A stretch of 64,000 nucleotides of DNA from Isoperla grammatica (Eukaryota > Arthropoda > Insecta > Plecoptera > Perlodidae). Of this stretch, positions 12,200-24,529 are shown piece by piece. Both the position numbers and the translations under genes were made by a program. How positions within the stretch are numbered: the first letter of the stretch is position 1; each line of letters starts with the position of its first letter. The stretch covers positions 37,461,473 to 37,525,472 of the forward strand of contig OX246746.1 of NCBI GenBank assembly GCA_945910005.1, read 5' to 3'. Under the pieces are notes generated by a model, which ran no database searches, had not been told where the DNA came from, and saw only the letters and a program-made list of their open reading frames with translations.

Positions 12200-13160
12200 T
12201 AGTTATTATACATGTCAGTTGATGCGCAATGCAATGTTTTGCAGCCTCTGCCCGCCAACGATGATGATATTTGGAGTTTCACCACCCATATTTGTGCAAC
12301 GAGGCTAACCGAGACGATGCTCTGCCCGCCAATGTTATGCGTAAATCAATTACCTTATTTTCATGAAGGTCAATAAATAATCATAATTCACTTATCGCAA
12401 CGACTGTTGACTTCAATGATTTCTGACTAGACCGGTTTGTGTTCGGTGATTTACCTATTACTTTATCTGCGCACTGAAGTACCTACTACTTACATTGTCA
12501 TAAGTGACTGATTGCGGATTACAATTATTTACACATTTATAATTATTGAATATACTTAAAAGTGTCACAATACATTTCTGTAATCGTACACCTGTATTTA
12601 ATTGCTTACTGACATATTGCTTTCAACAGGTAAATCGGATAGTTTATTCTAAGTATAACTCTAACATAATACAAACATTACTACATTGAAACGTCTAAGT
12701 CACGGTTTCTAATGGTTGACGAAGATGAGATGAGTTTACTTAAGTCAACCATAATTGATAACTTTCTTGCCGATTCGATTAACCTGCTAGACAAGTATTA
12801 CATAAGAGTAACGTGTTACATCAACAGAGACTCATCTGGGTACATCTGTTATGTCTAACAGCTTAACAAGATCCAGACATATTGGCAAGGTGCTTCAATC
12901 TAGTGAGCACGTGTACAAAAATAATCTTTGTTATCTTAGTTAGTATTAGCTTCTTGCCATATCTAACACACAATAAATTAGCCAGAGCTAACGACTATAG
13001 CATTTCTGTTTTTATCTGCCAGCCTAACAATGCACAGTAAATATGGCACATTCCCCATATGCATAGCTACATGAATATAGCACTACTGTTTACACCATGT
13101 CTGAGAATTACTCAGCACCAGGCTCCTAGCGAAATGAACATAGCACTTATGTTTACACCT
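12200..13160. other. Unassigned
   Basis: No gene. A short phrase recurs near 13030-13150 (tatagcacta/tgtttacacc). Confidence 0.35.
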
Positions 13161-13164
13161 GCCT

Positions 13165-13222
13165 AATAGTAATAATGATGATTAAAATAATAATAATCGA
13201 AATAATAATAATAATAATAATG

Positions 13223-13273
<51 letters not shown>

Positions 13274-13352
13274 GTAATAAAAATAATAATAATAATAATA
13301 ATAATAATATTAATAATAATAATAATAAAAATAGTAATAATAATAATAATAA
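13165..13352. repeat. (TAA)n microsatellite
   Basis: AAT repeats adjoining a LINE 3' end. Confidence 0.95.
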
Positions 13353-13500
13353 TTTTTTTTATTGCATAATTACAGGTTTACATTTTTACAAGAAACAAAA
13401 TAAATTCGTTGACCACAAAGCCATACAAGTGGCTTGTCTGTGGATAGTACACAAAAAGAAAGTTATGGATCGGATAGACATATCTAAAGTTTGAAACACT
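13353..13500 (-). mobile_element. LINE 3' end (second family)
   Basis: On the - strand this reads cttgtctgtggatagtaca-type hairpin sequence, then AT-rich DNA, A-run and a (TTA)n tail. The block ccacaaagccat...ggctt...ctgtggat is shared with 30390-30440 and, in part, 15335-15350. Confidence 0.65.
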
Positions 13501-13520
13501 GGTAGCTACTGTACAAACAA

Positions 13521-13818
13521 AATATTACATGAAAAAAATATATATTTTTTAAAACAACGCTTATATTTAAATGCACTAAAAAGTAAAAAATAAATTTTCG
13601 CCCAACAAATTTTTGCCTCACTCGGAAAATAAAAGCGTTGGGCGCTTTCCCTGCATAAACAGCAGAATACTGCAATCTATGTCAATACCGAAAGCGCCCA
13701 ACGCTTTTATATTCCGAGTGAGGCCAAAATTTGTTGGGCGAAAATTTATTTTCTACTTTTTAGTGCATTTAAATATAAGCGTTGGTTTTAAAAGAATATA
13801 TTTTTTTCATGTAATATT
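13521..13818. repeat. Long palindrome (130-bp arms)
   Basis: The arms 13521-13651 and 13690-13818 are near-perfect inverted repeats (aatattacatgaaaaaaata to agcgttgggcgctt). The spacer is about 40 bp. It could be a foldback MITE, but no clear target duplication was found. Confidence 0.88.
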
Positions 13819-13859
13819 ATTTTATACTTTTTAGTCTTAAAGAATCTTGCAATCGAATA

Positions 13860-14885
13860 TATATCGAATATCGATTAATTAATTATGATGGTTAAATTGA
13901 TTACTTAGTAAATATGACTATTGATTCATATCTTGTCATTAAGAATACGTCTGTGTTTTAACTTTCAGCTCAATTCGACGTTCGAAAGTGAGTGTTTTAT
14001 CGATCCCCATATAAAACATCAATTAATTAATTATGATGGCTTAATTGATTTTTTAGTAAATAAGACAATTAATTCATGTATTGTCATTAAGAATACGTCT
14101 GTGTGAACACTTTCAACTCGATTCGACGTTGGGAAGTGGGTGAAACATCGATTCCCATATAAAACATTAATTAATTATGATGAATTAATTGACTATTTTT
14201 AGTAAATATGACAATTGATACGTGTATTGTCATTAAAAATACGTCTGTGTGAAAACTTTCAGCTCAATTCGACGTTCGGAAGTGGGTTCAACATCGATTC
14301 CCATATAAAACATTAATTAATTATGATGAATTAATTGAATATTTAGTAAATATGACAATTGATTCGTGTATTGTCATTAAAATACGTCTGTGTGAAACTT
14401 TCAGCTCAATTCAACGTTGGAAAGTGGGTGAAATATCGATTTCCATATAAAACATCAATTAATTAATTATGATGAATTAATTGATTATTTAGTTATTATA
14501 ACAATTGATTCGTGTATTGTTATTAAGAATACGTCTGTGTAAAAACTTTCAACTCGATTTGACGTTGGGAAGTGGATTAAACATCGATTTCCATATCAAA
14601 CATTTAATTAATTATGATAAATTAATTGACAATTTAGTAAATATGACAATTGATTCGTGTATTGTCATTAAGAATACGTCTGTGTGAAAACTTTCAACTC
14701 GATTTGACGTTGAAAAGTGGGTTAAACATCGATTTCCATATAAAACATTAATTAATTAATTATGATGAATTAATTGTCAATTTAGTAAATATGACAGTTG
14801 ATTCATGTATTGTCATCAGGAATACGTCTGTGTAAAACATTTCAGATTGATCGGACATCTAGAAGTAGGTGGAATATCGATTCAA
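13860..14885. repeat. 145-bp tandem array, about 7 copies
   Basis: Units contain attgtcattaagaatacgtc, then tcgattcccatataaaac and attaattaattatgatg. The spacing of the 'attgtcatta' anchor is 144-151 bp. The array adjoins the palindrome. Confidence 0.9.
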
Positions 14886-15079
14886 AGATTCCGTCCAGAC
14901 AAACAAGGCAAGTTAATATAAGCGTTGTAAAATAAACCCAACAAAGAAAAATATTCTAGTATTAGTAAAAAATTCTAGTATTATATTATCGTATTAAAGA
15001 ATTATATTCTATATTTCTATAATATTTATAACGTTCACATTAGAAAAAAGAATAATAGTGAATAGTGAAAAAATAATGA

Positions 15080-15103
15080 CAGTAGTAATAATACTACTAA
15101 TAG

Positions 15104-15166
<63 letters not shown>

Positions 15167-15242
15167 TAATAATAATAATAATAGTATTAATAATAATAAT
15201 TATAATTATAATAATACTTATAATAATAATAGTTATATTATT

Positions 15243-15290
<48 letters not shown>

Positions 15291-15292
15291 TT
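15080..15292. repeat. (TAA)n microsatellite
   Basis: Interrupted TAA array, forming the 3' tail side of the - strand LINE. Confidence 0.95.
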
Positions 15293-16262
15293 TTTTTTCT
15301 TTATTATAAGTACCCAGTTAATTTGCATTCGAGCTTGTCTGTGGGGATAACAATCAAAACTAAATGAAAGTAATCTAGACTCCAACAATTATTACAACAT
15401 TAATTAATATCTTAATACAAAATAATTATATAATGATATAATATTATACAAAATACAAAAACATTGAGCATTCTTCGAATCTTATTAACATGGTGCGATA
15501 GTCACGTAACAAAAACACTTTTAATTCCCTTTTCACAGTACTTATACTATCCAAGTTCCTCAGGTCTTTGGTATCATAAAACCTAAAGCCTATTATATAA
15601 TCATAAAGCCTATTAAAATTAAACACGCTTGCCGTACTTATTGTCAAACTTAGGTATTTTAAAAAACTCGGCTTCTTTGGCACGAGTATACAAACTATGG
15701 TCTATTACGTTTTTAAACATATCCTGGTAGTAAAACTTCAACACCAATTTATATATAAATAATGTATTAACAGGAAGGACGTCACACATTATATATAGCC
15801 CACTTATTGTAAAACATAAATCATTTGGTTTATTAGACGATATTAACCTAAGCATTCTGTTCTGCAGTAAAATAATATGTTTTATATTTGAAAACGAAGC
15901 ATTACCCCATGCTGTCAAGGCGTATGAAATGACAGACTCAGCAAGCGCAATATAAACCGTTCTTAAAAGAGTAAAAGGCAGTATAAACTTTAATTTGTAC
16001 AGTTGATTCAAACACGACCTAGGCCTACTACATACTCGTGATATATGCACATCCCAGCAAAAGTTTTGATCGATGTCCACTCCTAAATACGGATGGCTGT
16101 AAACTGAATCAATTTTAATTTTACTTTAACACTTGCATTGCATGCTGCTAACATTTTGACAAACGTTGCTATGTAAACAATCAAAGGAATGGGTAAAAAT
16201 ATTTATACTTTCATTGTGATTTATATTATGAGGGGACGAAATATGTACTATTTTAGTTTTAA
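15293..16262 (-). mobile_element. LINE fragment, APE-type family, in (TAA)n
   Basis: A 5'-truncated non-LTR retrotransposon on the - strand: reverse transcriptase C-terminal part, 3' UTR, A-run and (TTA)n tail. (TAA)n lies at both outer edges (15080-15292 and 16265-16470), so the copy appears to have entered a TAA array. Confidence 0.82.
15444..16140 (-). pseudogene. Broken reverse transcriptase C-terminus
   Basis: Reading from 16140 down: HPYLGVDIDQNFCW is the conserved segment after the RT palm, followed by the thumb-like region with SVISYALTAWGN (trp-containing) and LQNRMLRLI. The frame shifts between about 15620 and 15690, after which FNFNRLYDY and a terminal LKVFLL continue in another frame. 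The pattern fits CR1/Jockey-group LINEs. The N-terminal endonuclease and the catalytic YADD are absent. Confidence 0.8.
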
Positions 16263-16264
16263 CT

Positions 16265-16301
16265 GATAAATAATAATAATAATAATAGTAATAATAATAA
16301 T

Positions 16302-16393
<92 letters not shown>

Positions 16394-16402
16394 TAATAGA
16401 AA

Positions 16403-16433
<31 letters not shown>

Positions 16434-16434
16434 A

Positions 16435-16468
<34 letters not shown>

Positions 16469-16470
16469 TT
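16265..16470. repeat. (TAA)n microsatellite
   Basis: TAA array between the LINE 5' edge and the tail of a SINE. Confidence 0.95.
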
Positions 16471-16474
16471 TTGT

Positions 16475-16710
16475 TTTAGGAAAACTCGTTATAGGGTGCA
16501 CAACTGCTCCTCTTCAGGTGACTAACTATAAGATATGTTAGGGGGTGGATAGTAGGGAAGGAATGTTCAAGGTATGTTAGTATGACTCCAGCCTCTACGG
16601 CTGTGAAGAACCTCGGATAAACCCTTCAGTCAGATTGACGGTGGCCGGAATCGAACCGGCTACCTCCCGAATTAGTTTCGCGTCTTACTGCTGAGCCACC
16701 TCTATCCGCT
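16475..16710 (-). mobile_element. tRNA-derived SINE, reverse copy
   Basis: Reversed B box ggaatcgaacc (16647-16657), reversed A box near ctgctgagcca (16688-16698) and the reversed end taggaaaactcgttataggg. Its 3' end abuts the (TAA)n tract. Confidence 0.9.
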
Positions 16711-17100
16711 ACAACTGCCTGTCGAACAACACACCAATACATCGACTATGATCCCTAAATGTAGATGTAATTGAACGTACAACTGCTGTCGACTGTACAC
16801 CTTGAATCTCTAATGTCTAACAATATAAACCGTTACTGGAATCACTGTACATCCATCTCATTACCTTCACATTGACCACGGCGATCTTGGAAGTGACTCA
16901 GGTAAGTTGGTTGTTTGGCCTTCACTGTGTCAGTGAGTAGCACAGAATCTTTGTTATCGAGACAAAAGACTCTGATGATGTAACTGTGACACTCTTATAG
17001 AGGATCTGAGATCTGATTGTGTTACTACTGACGCTTACAAACAGTTACAGGGTGGTTTCTGCAGAAATTCAGACTGCCATACTGACGTACTTTAAAAACC
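16711..17100. other. Unassigned
   Basis: Nothing recognised. Confidence 0.35.
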
Positions 17101-17104
17101 TTCA

Positions 17105-17345
17105 GGGGGTACCTCCACCAACCCAGACTCCATACCGACGTACTTTACAACCTTCACGTGGTACCCCCACCAACCCAGACTCCATACCGACGTACTTTAC
17201 AACCTTCATGGGGTACATCTATCAATCTAGACTCCATACCGACGTATTTTACAACCTTCACGTGGTACCCCCACCAACCCAGACTCCATACCGACGTACT
17301 TTACAATCTTCAAGGGGTACCTCCACCAACCTAGACTTCCGGCCC
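17105..17345. repeat. 52-bp minisatellite, about 5 copies
   Basis: The unit begins gtacccccaccaacccagac and contains tccataccgacgtactttac. It produces a repetitive 134-residue frame that I do not regard as a gene. Confidence 0.9.
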
Positions 17346-17349
17346 ACGT

Positions 17350-18945
17350 ACCTCCACCTCCTACTGGTAACTAATACAGCCTGCAGCAACCTAGGCTGTC
17401 AGGTTATGCACCTTCTGACCTAGCTGACTCTCTAGTATCTATACGAAGCTAAGACTAGATCATTATTGCTTAGTTATCGTGGGCAAGATTCACGCCCAAG
17501 TGTCACAATCGTAAATTTTTCGGAAGAAACTATAAGGCTGATTGATTCTCTTTAAACCTGTTTCAGTATTAATCTATTCATTCTGAATGGAATGAGAAAG
17601 TTCTAGAGTATTGACAATGCGTATTGCGTATGCGTGATATACTGGTCTATACAGCCTCGCTATTAACACAGTGCGTACTGCATAAAGTAGTCGTAGGTAT
17701 CGTATAATATCGAACCTCGAAAAGCGCCTCATTAAAATAATGGTTGACTTTCCAGAACATAATAGACCATTGGCATTCTAAATGTGTTGTTCGAGATGGT
17801 TGAACGTTTCACTTATCTGAGCTCGGAAAGACAGATTGGTGTAACTTGGAATTACGCAATCGAACATTTTATCGGATTTAAAATATTCCACAAATGTTTG
17901 AAAACCTTAATTATTGTAATTATAATAAACAATAATTGTACTTCTGTCCGACGAAGGTGTTTTATAATTAGCAATGTGTATGATCGACCGATCTATACTG
18001 AATTTGGAGGTTGTTTATAAAATGGTATTCAAGGAAATAGCGAATTCTAACATAATTTGCAACTTTTGTTGATTTGAATTGGTAATTAGTTGAAACAAAA
18101 TAATTAGTATTTCCACTCGTCTCGGTGTGTGATGCGCAGCGAGGCAGGTCGTATTTGCGCTCTACAGCATAGCACGTGGTCTCAGAATCAACAATTCACG
18201 ATTAAGGTTAAAGTTGAAATAACTTTCTAACACGAGACCAAGATTGTCTATGTCGCCCTCCACTGCCTGGTCTGTCTCGGTAACCGTCTCACACTGTACG
18301 CTATTTACACAGTTCTTTGCACAGTACTTGACACACATTCCTTAAAAACAACACGCTATATGATACCAACCTTGGCCAATGTTAATTTTGTCTTGCCCTC
18401 CCTCCTAAGGGTTAAACCATCGAGAGTAGTTCTACTTATTTTTGACTTGATTCAATGATGTTGCATCTCAAACTAGGTTCATACTTATAAAGAAAGTTGT
18501 AGAATTGCTTTCAGTTGAAACGGGGCATGGCATGTTCGTTTTTTCCATTTATTTGACTCAACCGGCAAATGACCAAAAATTGGTGAAATTACCTACATTT
18601 GATAATTTCCAACCTTATGTCGCTAACGAGTTTTAAATCCAAGTGATTTTAGTTGACGATTCGTTGATGAGACGTGAAAGTTAACATAATCGTGTGATAA
18701 TGGTTTTCTTGTTGAACTAAACCTGTTGGTCTGTAAATGTGATGGGTGAGACGATGGAGGGTAAGGATAGAGGTACCATTTGAAGATGTAGTGGGCCAAT
18801 AGATTTATAATATTGTTCTCATCATTCGTAAATTAATTTTATAACTGAAAAGGATAGGAAATAAATAAGTAAATGTATTCTCTCTTCTCTTTTAACAAAA
18901 TACATTTATTGAGATTCAGACAAGTAATGTTATAGAACGTTAGTA
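17350..18945. other. Unassigned
   Basis: No gene. Short frames only. Confidence 0.35.
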
Positions 18946-18951
18946 AATTAA

Positions 18952-18986
18952 GTGGGGGGGAAGGGGGAGGGGGGAGAGGGGGGAAA
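18952..18986 (+). other. G-quadruplex-forming motif
   Basis: Four consecutive runs of at least five G separated by 1-3 bases (ggggggg, ggggg, gggggg, gggggg). This fits a textbook intramolecular quadruplex. Confidence 0.7.
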
Positions 18987-18989
18987 CAC

Positions 18990-20817
18990 CAACAATGCTG
19001 TGAAATAAATATATATTTTCATGACTGCTCGTGTTGCAAAAGTATCTTGTTTGAAATCGATCTCAAATATAATATTTATATTCAAATTCAAATGGATAAA
19101 ATCACAGTTAAATTAGAAATGTCTTAAATGGAGTGTAGGCCTACGGTACGTAAAGTTACCGTTTTTAGTCGTTTATCAAGAATACTAGAAACATCGAAAA
19201 AGTGCAAATATAATTCGACATGCGTGTTTCATGAGACTATAAATTGTGTGATCATAATTTCTAATATTATAGTCAGTCTAGTGATGGCCTTTTGTTTATT
19301 AAATCCACGTATTGATCAAAATTATCAATAGAATAACATCTCACTTGTTTTTTGTAATATTAGAAATATTGATCATACACCATCTGAAGCCTTACGAAAC
19401 CACATAATAATTTGTATTATTACTTTTTGTTGATGTGGTTGTGGTGTAACTTAACTATAAAAACTTTACTTTCGCGCTGTTTTAGTACTGGTAATATGAA
19501 ATATCCCCCTTTCTTCTTACAACCACATCTTCAACACATGATGTTGCGTTGAGGCAAAGCGCAAGTCGGGCTTTCAACATGTCTCTGTCAGATGTACAAC
19601 TCAGTAGTCAGTAGTCACGATGAACGGCAGACGTGAAAGTGCATATATGTTGTTCTGTGTTGCAACGGCCACCGACACCGGAAGCCGTCTCAAGGTTGAC
19701 TCGAATCAGTGCAAGAGCTGCAAGACCATCGAACCAATCAATCTTGAAGCTCGAGCTTCAGTTCGCCGTGTCCTTTCTATTCTCATAATCGTCAAAACCA
19801 AAATCACTTTCTGCTCCATTTTAATTCTGAGAAGTGAATCCTGACCAGCTCTATAAGTAACAACTCGCTCATCCTTTCTCTTCTTCTAATATCTGCGAGA
19901 CAGAAATTTAAATCCAAAATTAAATAAAAATGTAACGTTTCCCTTATTCTTCTTCTTTGTAATTCGACTTCTTCTATGCTTAAAATTCCTTCTTGCTTCT
20001 TTTAGCCTAGAGTCTAGACCACCTCAGAGCTTTGTATATAGTCAAAACTACCAAATCGAAAATCAAACCTAAACCCCAACTCAAAATCGCTTAAATTTCT
20101 GCTCTATCTTCATTCTGCGATCTTCATCCAACATTTCCTTCGTCTAGACCACCTCAGGGCTATTTTAACTTTCTCTTGATCTTCCAACCATCATGAGCAA
20201 ACCTTGAACCGTTAAATGTATTCTAATTGACTACCTCGACTTTTTCCTCAAAATATGTTAAATATTGAGATTGTCTTGATAAAAGTGAAATAAGTATTAA
20301 AACAATCACCAACCCTACCTTAGCTCATCAATTCTGTAATTCACGGACACACTTTGTTCGTTGCTAATAAAAAGTCAGTTATTGGTACTTAGGTGATTAC
20401 GCTTTTCCTTTCTGAGCTATATTATTTTATTGTTTATTATTTTATTCTATTTCAATTTATTTCATTCATTTTATTTTTATTTCATTTTATATCGTTCATT
20501 TAATTATTTCTGCGTGTCATTTGCGTGTGCTTTTACGATTACCTTTTTGGTGTGTTCTTACAATTTGTACTGTTTGTCTGTTTAACCTTTTAGTGTGCTC
20601 TACCAATTTTAAACCCTGTTTGCCACTTTCTATTATTATAGTTAGTACTTAGTCCTTACTCTCGTTATCCTGTATAGTGTATAAGGCTACAGAGGGCAAT
20701 TTATGCCCTACATTGGCCTTCCCGCTCTCGGGCGGGTAAATTTCAATAAATACAATACGCTTTTCAAAAATATCACCTTAGTTTCTTTTCTAAGAATGAA
20801 TTATTGGTTTTTGATCC
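18990..20817. other. Unassigned; possible retroelement 3' end near 20690-20755
   Basis: At 20718-20750 a C/G stem (cccgctctcgggcggg) is followed by AATAAA (20745-20750), a layout typical of retroelement 3' ends. No coding part is visible upstream. Confidence 0.35.
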
Positions 20818-20828
20818 CCACCTCACCC

Positions 20829-21950
20829 ACTCCCAACCGCCACTAGACTAGAAGTCAACCTCATCATGATACAATAGTGTGTACACATAATCATAATATA
20901 CTCAGGAACTACTAGACACTCCCAACCACAACTAGACTAGAAGTCAACCTCATCATGATACAATAGTGTGTACACATAATCATAATATACTCAGGAACTA
21001 CTAGACACTCCCAACCACAACTAGACTAGAAGTCAACCTCATCATGATACAATAGTGTGTACACATAATCATCATATACTCAGGAACTACTAGACACTCC
21101 CAACCACAACTAGTAGTCACCTTCATCATGGTACAATAGTGTGTACACATAATCATCATATACTCAGGAACTACTAGACACTCCCAACCACAACTAGACT
21201 AGAAGTCAACCTCATCATGATACAATAGTGTGTACACATAATCATAATATACTCAGGAACTACTAGACACTCCCAACCGCAACTAGTAGTCACCTTCATC
21301 ATGGTACAATAGTGTGTACACATAATCATAATATACTCAGGAACTACTAGACACTCCCAACCACAACTAGTAGTCACCTTCATCATGGTACAATAGTGTG
21401 TACACATAATCATCATATACTCAGGAACTACTAGACACTCCCAACCACAACTAGACCAGAAGTCACCTTCATCATGGTACAATAGTGTGTACACATAATC
21501 ATAATATACTCAGGAACTACTAGACACTCCCAACCACAACTAGTAGTCACCATCATGGTACAATAGTGTGTACACATAATCATCATATACTCAGGAACTA
21601 CTAGACACTCCCAACCACAACTAGACTAGAAGTCACCTTCATCATGGTACAATAGTGTGTACACATAATCATAATATACTCAGGAACTACTAGACACTCC
21701 CAACCACAACTAGTAGTCACCATCATGGTACAATAGTGTGTACACATAATCATCATATACTCAGGAACTACTAGACACTCCCAACCACAACTAGACTAGA
21801 AGTCACCTTCATCATGGTACAATAGTGTGTACACATAATCATAATATACTCAGGAACTACTAGACACTCCCAACCACAACTAGTAGTCACCTTCATCATG
21901 GTACAATAGTGTGTACACATAATCATAATATACTCAGGAACTACTAGACG
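20829..21950. repeat. 89/83-bp minisatellite, about 13 copies
   Basis: Units start actcccaaccacaactag and contain gtgtgtacacataatcat. Long (89 bp, with actagactagaag) and short (83 or 80 bp) variants alternate irregularly. Confidence 0.96.
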
Positions 21951-23284
21951 ATTACCACACGCACGGTGACTCATACGAAAAAACGACGTTGGGGTTTCGA
22001 ATCAAGTATAAATATTTTCTAACTATCCCTCGCACTATACTAACATAATCTTCAATATAAACAGGGACATAGAACATCAAATAAAGAGATTAATAATTGT
22101 CAACTCAATGGCTACCGTAGTTTGTTATACCATAACGCTTGCTTAGAAAGCTGCAAGATGCCAGTGCTTACGATTATGAGACAGAGTAATTGTTGGAAAT
22201 GCATATTGACTCATTGAGCTTGATGGTTGTTAACTAATGATAGAGAATGGCTCAACGCTTCTTTAGTCTGGTTCGATTCAGGCCACCTGCAATCTTTACT
22301 ATCTAAGTCTAAGCATTTCTCAGTCTGCCTTTTAGCTTCTCACTGTCTACCTCTCAGATGTCCATGTGACTGAGGAACCCATTCTCTACCACATTACTCA
22401 CTATATGACAATATGACATTTGCTGTACACACCGACACGTATTCTTTATATTCACGTGACGTCACTGACATTGTTGGCGGGCATATTCCCGTACATGAGG
22501 TATTGCAGTCCCTACACATAGCGGCCACCATCCCGTACACGAAGTCATTGTTGTAGACAAACAAATGACTGTATTGCATACGAAGAATAGTATAGTACTT
22601 ATAAGCTAACCCAGCTTATAGACAATTACCACTTCAAATAAGATACCAAATGGTACAAATTCGCTTTACATCCACAAATTAGAAAAAATAATGATATTTA
22701 TGAGAGCAAGAATTATTTGTTATGTCATTTTGAAAACGAAATTTCGCTAAACACGATTAATGTTTCCGAAGAAATAAAATTAACTAAAATAAAAAAAAAA
22801 TGTTTATTTGTTTACTATTAGAGCAGAGTATCGAAAATCATCAATTAAAGGCCATAAATAAATGACGCAATTTAACGGACGTATGTCAGCCGTGCTGTGG
22901 TATGTCCGAAATATTTCTGAATATCACCTTGAAGCATGGATCGCTTGACGCAACGCAACGAATGAACTGACTGGAAGGCTTGGTTCAGTGGATGTCTTAA
23001 CCATGCTCTGGTCAAGCTATCCGGTTTGTGTAACTATGTCCTCAATATGATGACCAAACTGTTGATACTCGACCCGACTATACCGATAGAGCCAACATCA
23101 AAACACAGCGAAATTAATGTGTTTGTGCTGTATATCTATTATCTAGTACGATACTTTACATTGAAATTATATATATTTGTAGCTGAAAACTTATGCTGCA
23201 CTGACTCAAAGTCGTAAACGTTATAGTAACATCATCCTTGAAATAACATAAAATAGACCGTAAGCATAATAAATTCAGTTAACA
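21951..23284. other. Unassigned
   Basis: No gene. Short frames only. Confidence 0.35.
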
Positions 23285-23617
23285 TTAGATTAAAACATAA
23301 AATACAGTGTCACATTCACATAATGACACAATGACAATAATGACATACTGAAGATCTAAACTGGAAAAAATGGTAATAAAACGAAAAACCATGTGTTTTG
23401 TGATGCGATTTTGTAATGTGTTTCGTATATTAAAGTCAATCCAAGAACTAGAATCTAATACATTGTAAAACTCACTCATCTGTGACGTCCCAGCCCCAAA
23501 GTTGCTGTGGAGCGACTTTACATTTAAACTTTTAAAACAAGAATCTGATCTTATGGAAACACTATCAAATAGTTTTCCGGAATTCCAGTATTTTGTCACG
23601 TTCTTAAGATCACTCAA
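23285..23617 (-). pseudogene. Possible LINE endonuclease N-terminal fragment
   Basis: A 110-residue - strand frame contains FKSLNVKSLHSNF, which loosely resembles the start of an APE-type LINE endonuclease (N-hydrophobic-x-S-L...N). No downstream catalytic motif follows. It could easily be chance. Confidence 0.22.
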
Positions 23618-23966
23618 AACTCAACATTGCGTGGTCGTAGTGTGGTGGGGGGGGGGTTTGGGGTGTGGGGGGTCCTCCTCTTAGAAATATATAAATATTA
23701 TTGTGCATCACTGATCCTGCATTACAAACCAGAATACAATGTGTCTACACACGCTGTCCTTTGTAAGATGGCCTTAGTTGTATAAAAGCAAGGAACGTTG
23801 TCTTGTCAATATAAATATACCCAAAGCGAATTAGAGCCAGAGGATGTCTTCCTACCACTTATTTCTTCTTGAGTATTGTTACTTATTAGGAGATAGCTCT
23901 CACTTGGCTTTATACTGTACACCTGGTTCTGTAGGTGTCTTTGATTGTGCCCTCGATTGTTACCCA

Positions 23967-24160
23967 TTAAACCTCAACCACAGTTATCGGCATCGTGATC
24001 GTAATCGGGATCGACATCGCAATCGTACATTTTCTCAAGCTAAATCATTACGACATTACGATTTTTTTGCGAACAGCACCATAAGAACCACGTAAGTTAA
24101 CTTTTGTTACGATTTCCGAATTGCGATTGCAACCCCGATACCGACAATTACTACCCTGTA
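23967..24160. mobile_element. MITE with TAAAGCC termini, copy 3
   Basis: It shares aacctcaaccacagttatcg, gatcgtaatcgggatcg, accataagaaccacgtaagt and ccccgataccgacaattac with copy 1. The right terminus has lost the ggctttag end. Confidence 0.72.
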
Positions 24161-24304
24161 AAAGTGGTTCCTAAAGGGCATATAGTGTTAAATGAATTAC
24201 ACAACATTCTTGTATACATGGATTCGGGTATATTTTTCTTGTAAAAATGTTGGCGACATTGCACGTGATTCTATTGTACGCCTGGTTTTGTGTTTCTATT
24301 GTTC

Positions 24305-24520
24305 ACGTGGTTATGTTGCACACGTAGTTGCTCACCTTTGGCATTTGACCTTGCACACGTGGTTGCAACCAACCTTTGTCCGCTTCACCCGTGGCATTTG
24401 ACTTTGCACACGTGGTTGCAACCAACCTTTGTCCGCTTCACCCGTGGGATTTGACCTTGCACACGTGATTGCAACCAACCATTGTCCGCTTCACCCGCGA
24501 CATTTGACCTTGTCCTTGTT
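24305..24520. repeat. 53-bp minisatellite, about 3.5 copies
   Basis: Unit cacacgtggttgcaaccaac...cgcttcacccgtggcatt at a 53-bp spacing. Confidence 0.88.
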
Positions 24521-24529
24521 ATGCACACT

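Noticed and set aside
17019..17423. 134-residue Pro/Thr-rich protein
   Set aside because: Covers a 52-bp minisatellite; no splice or start support.
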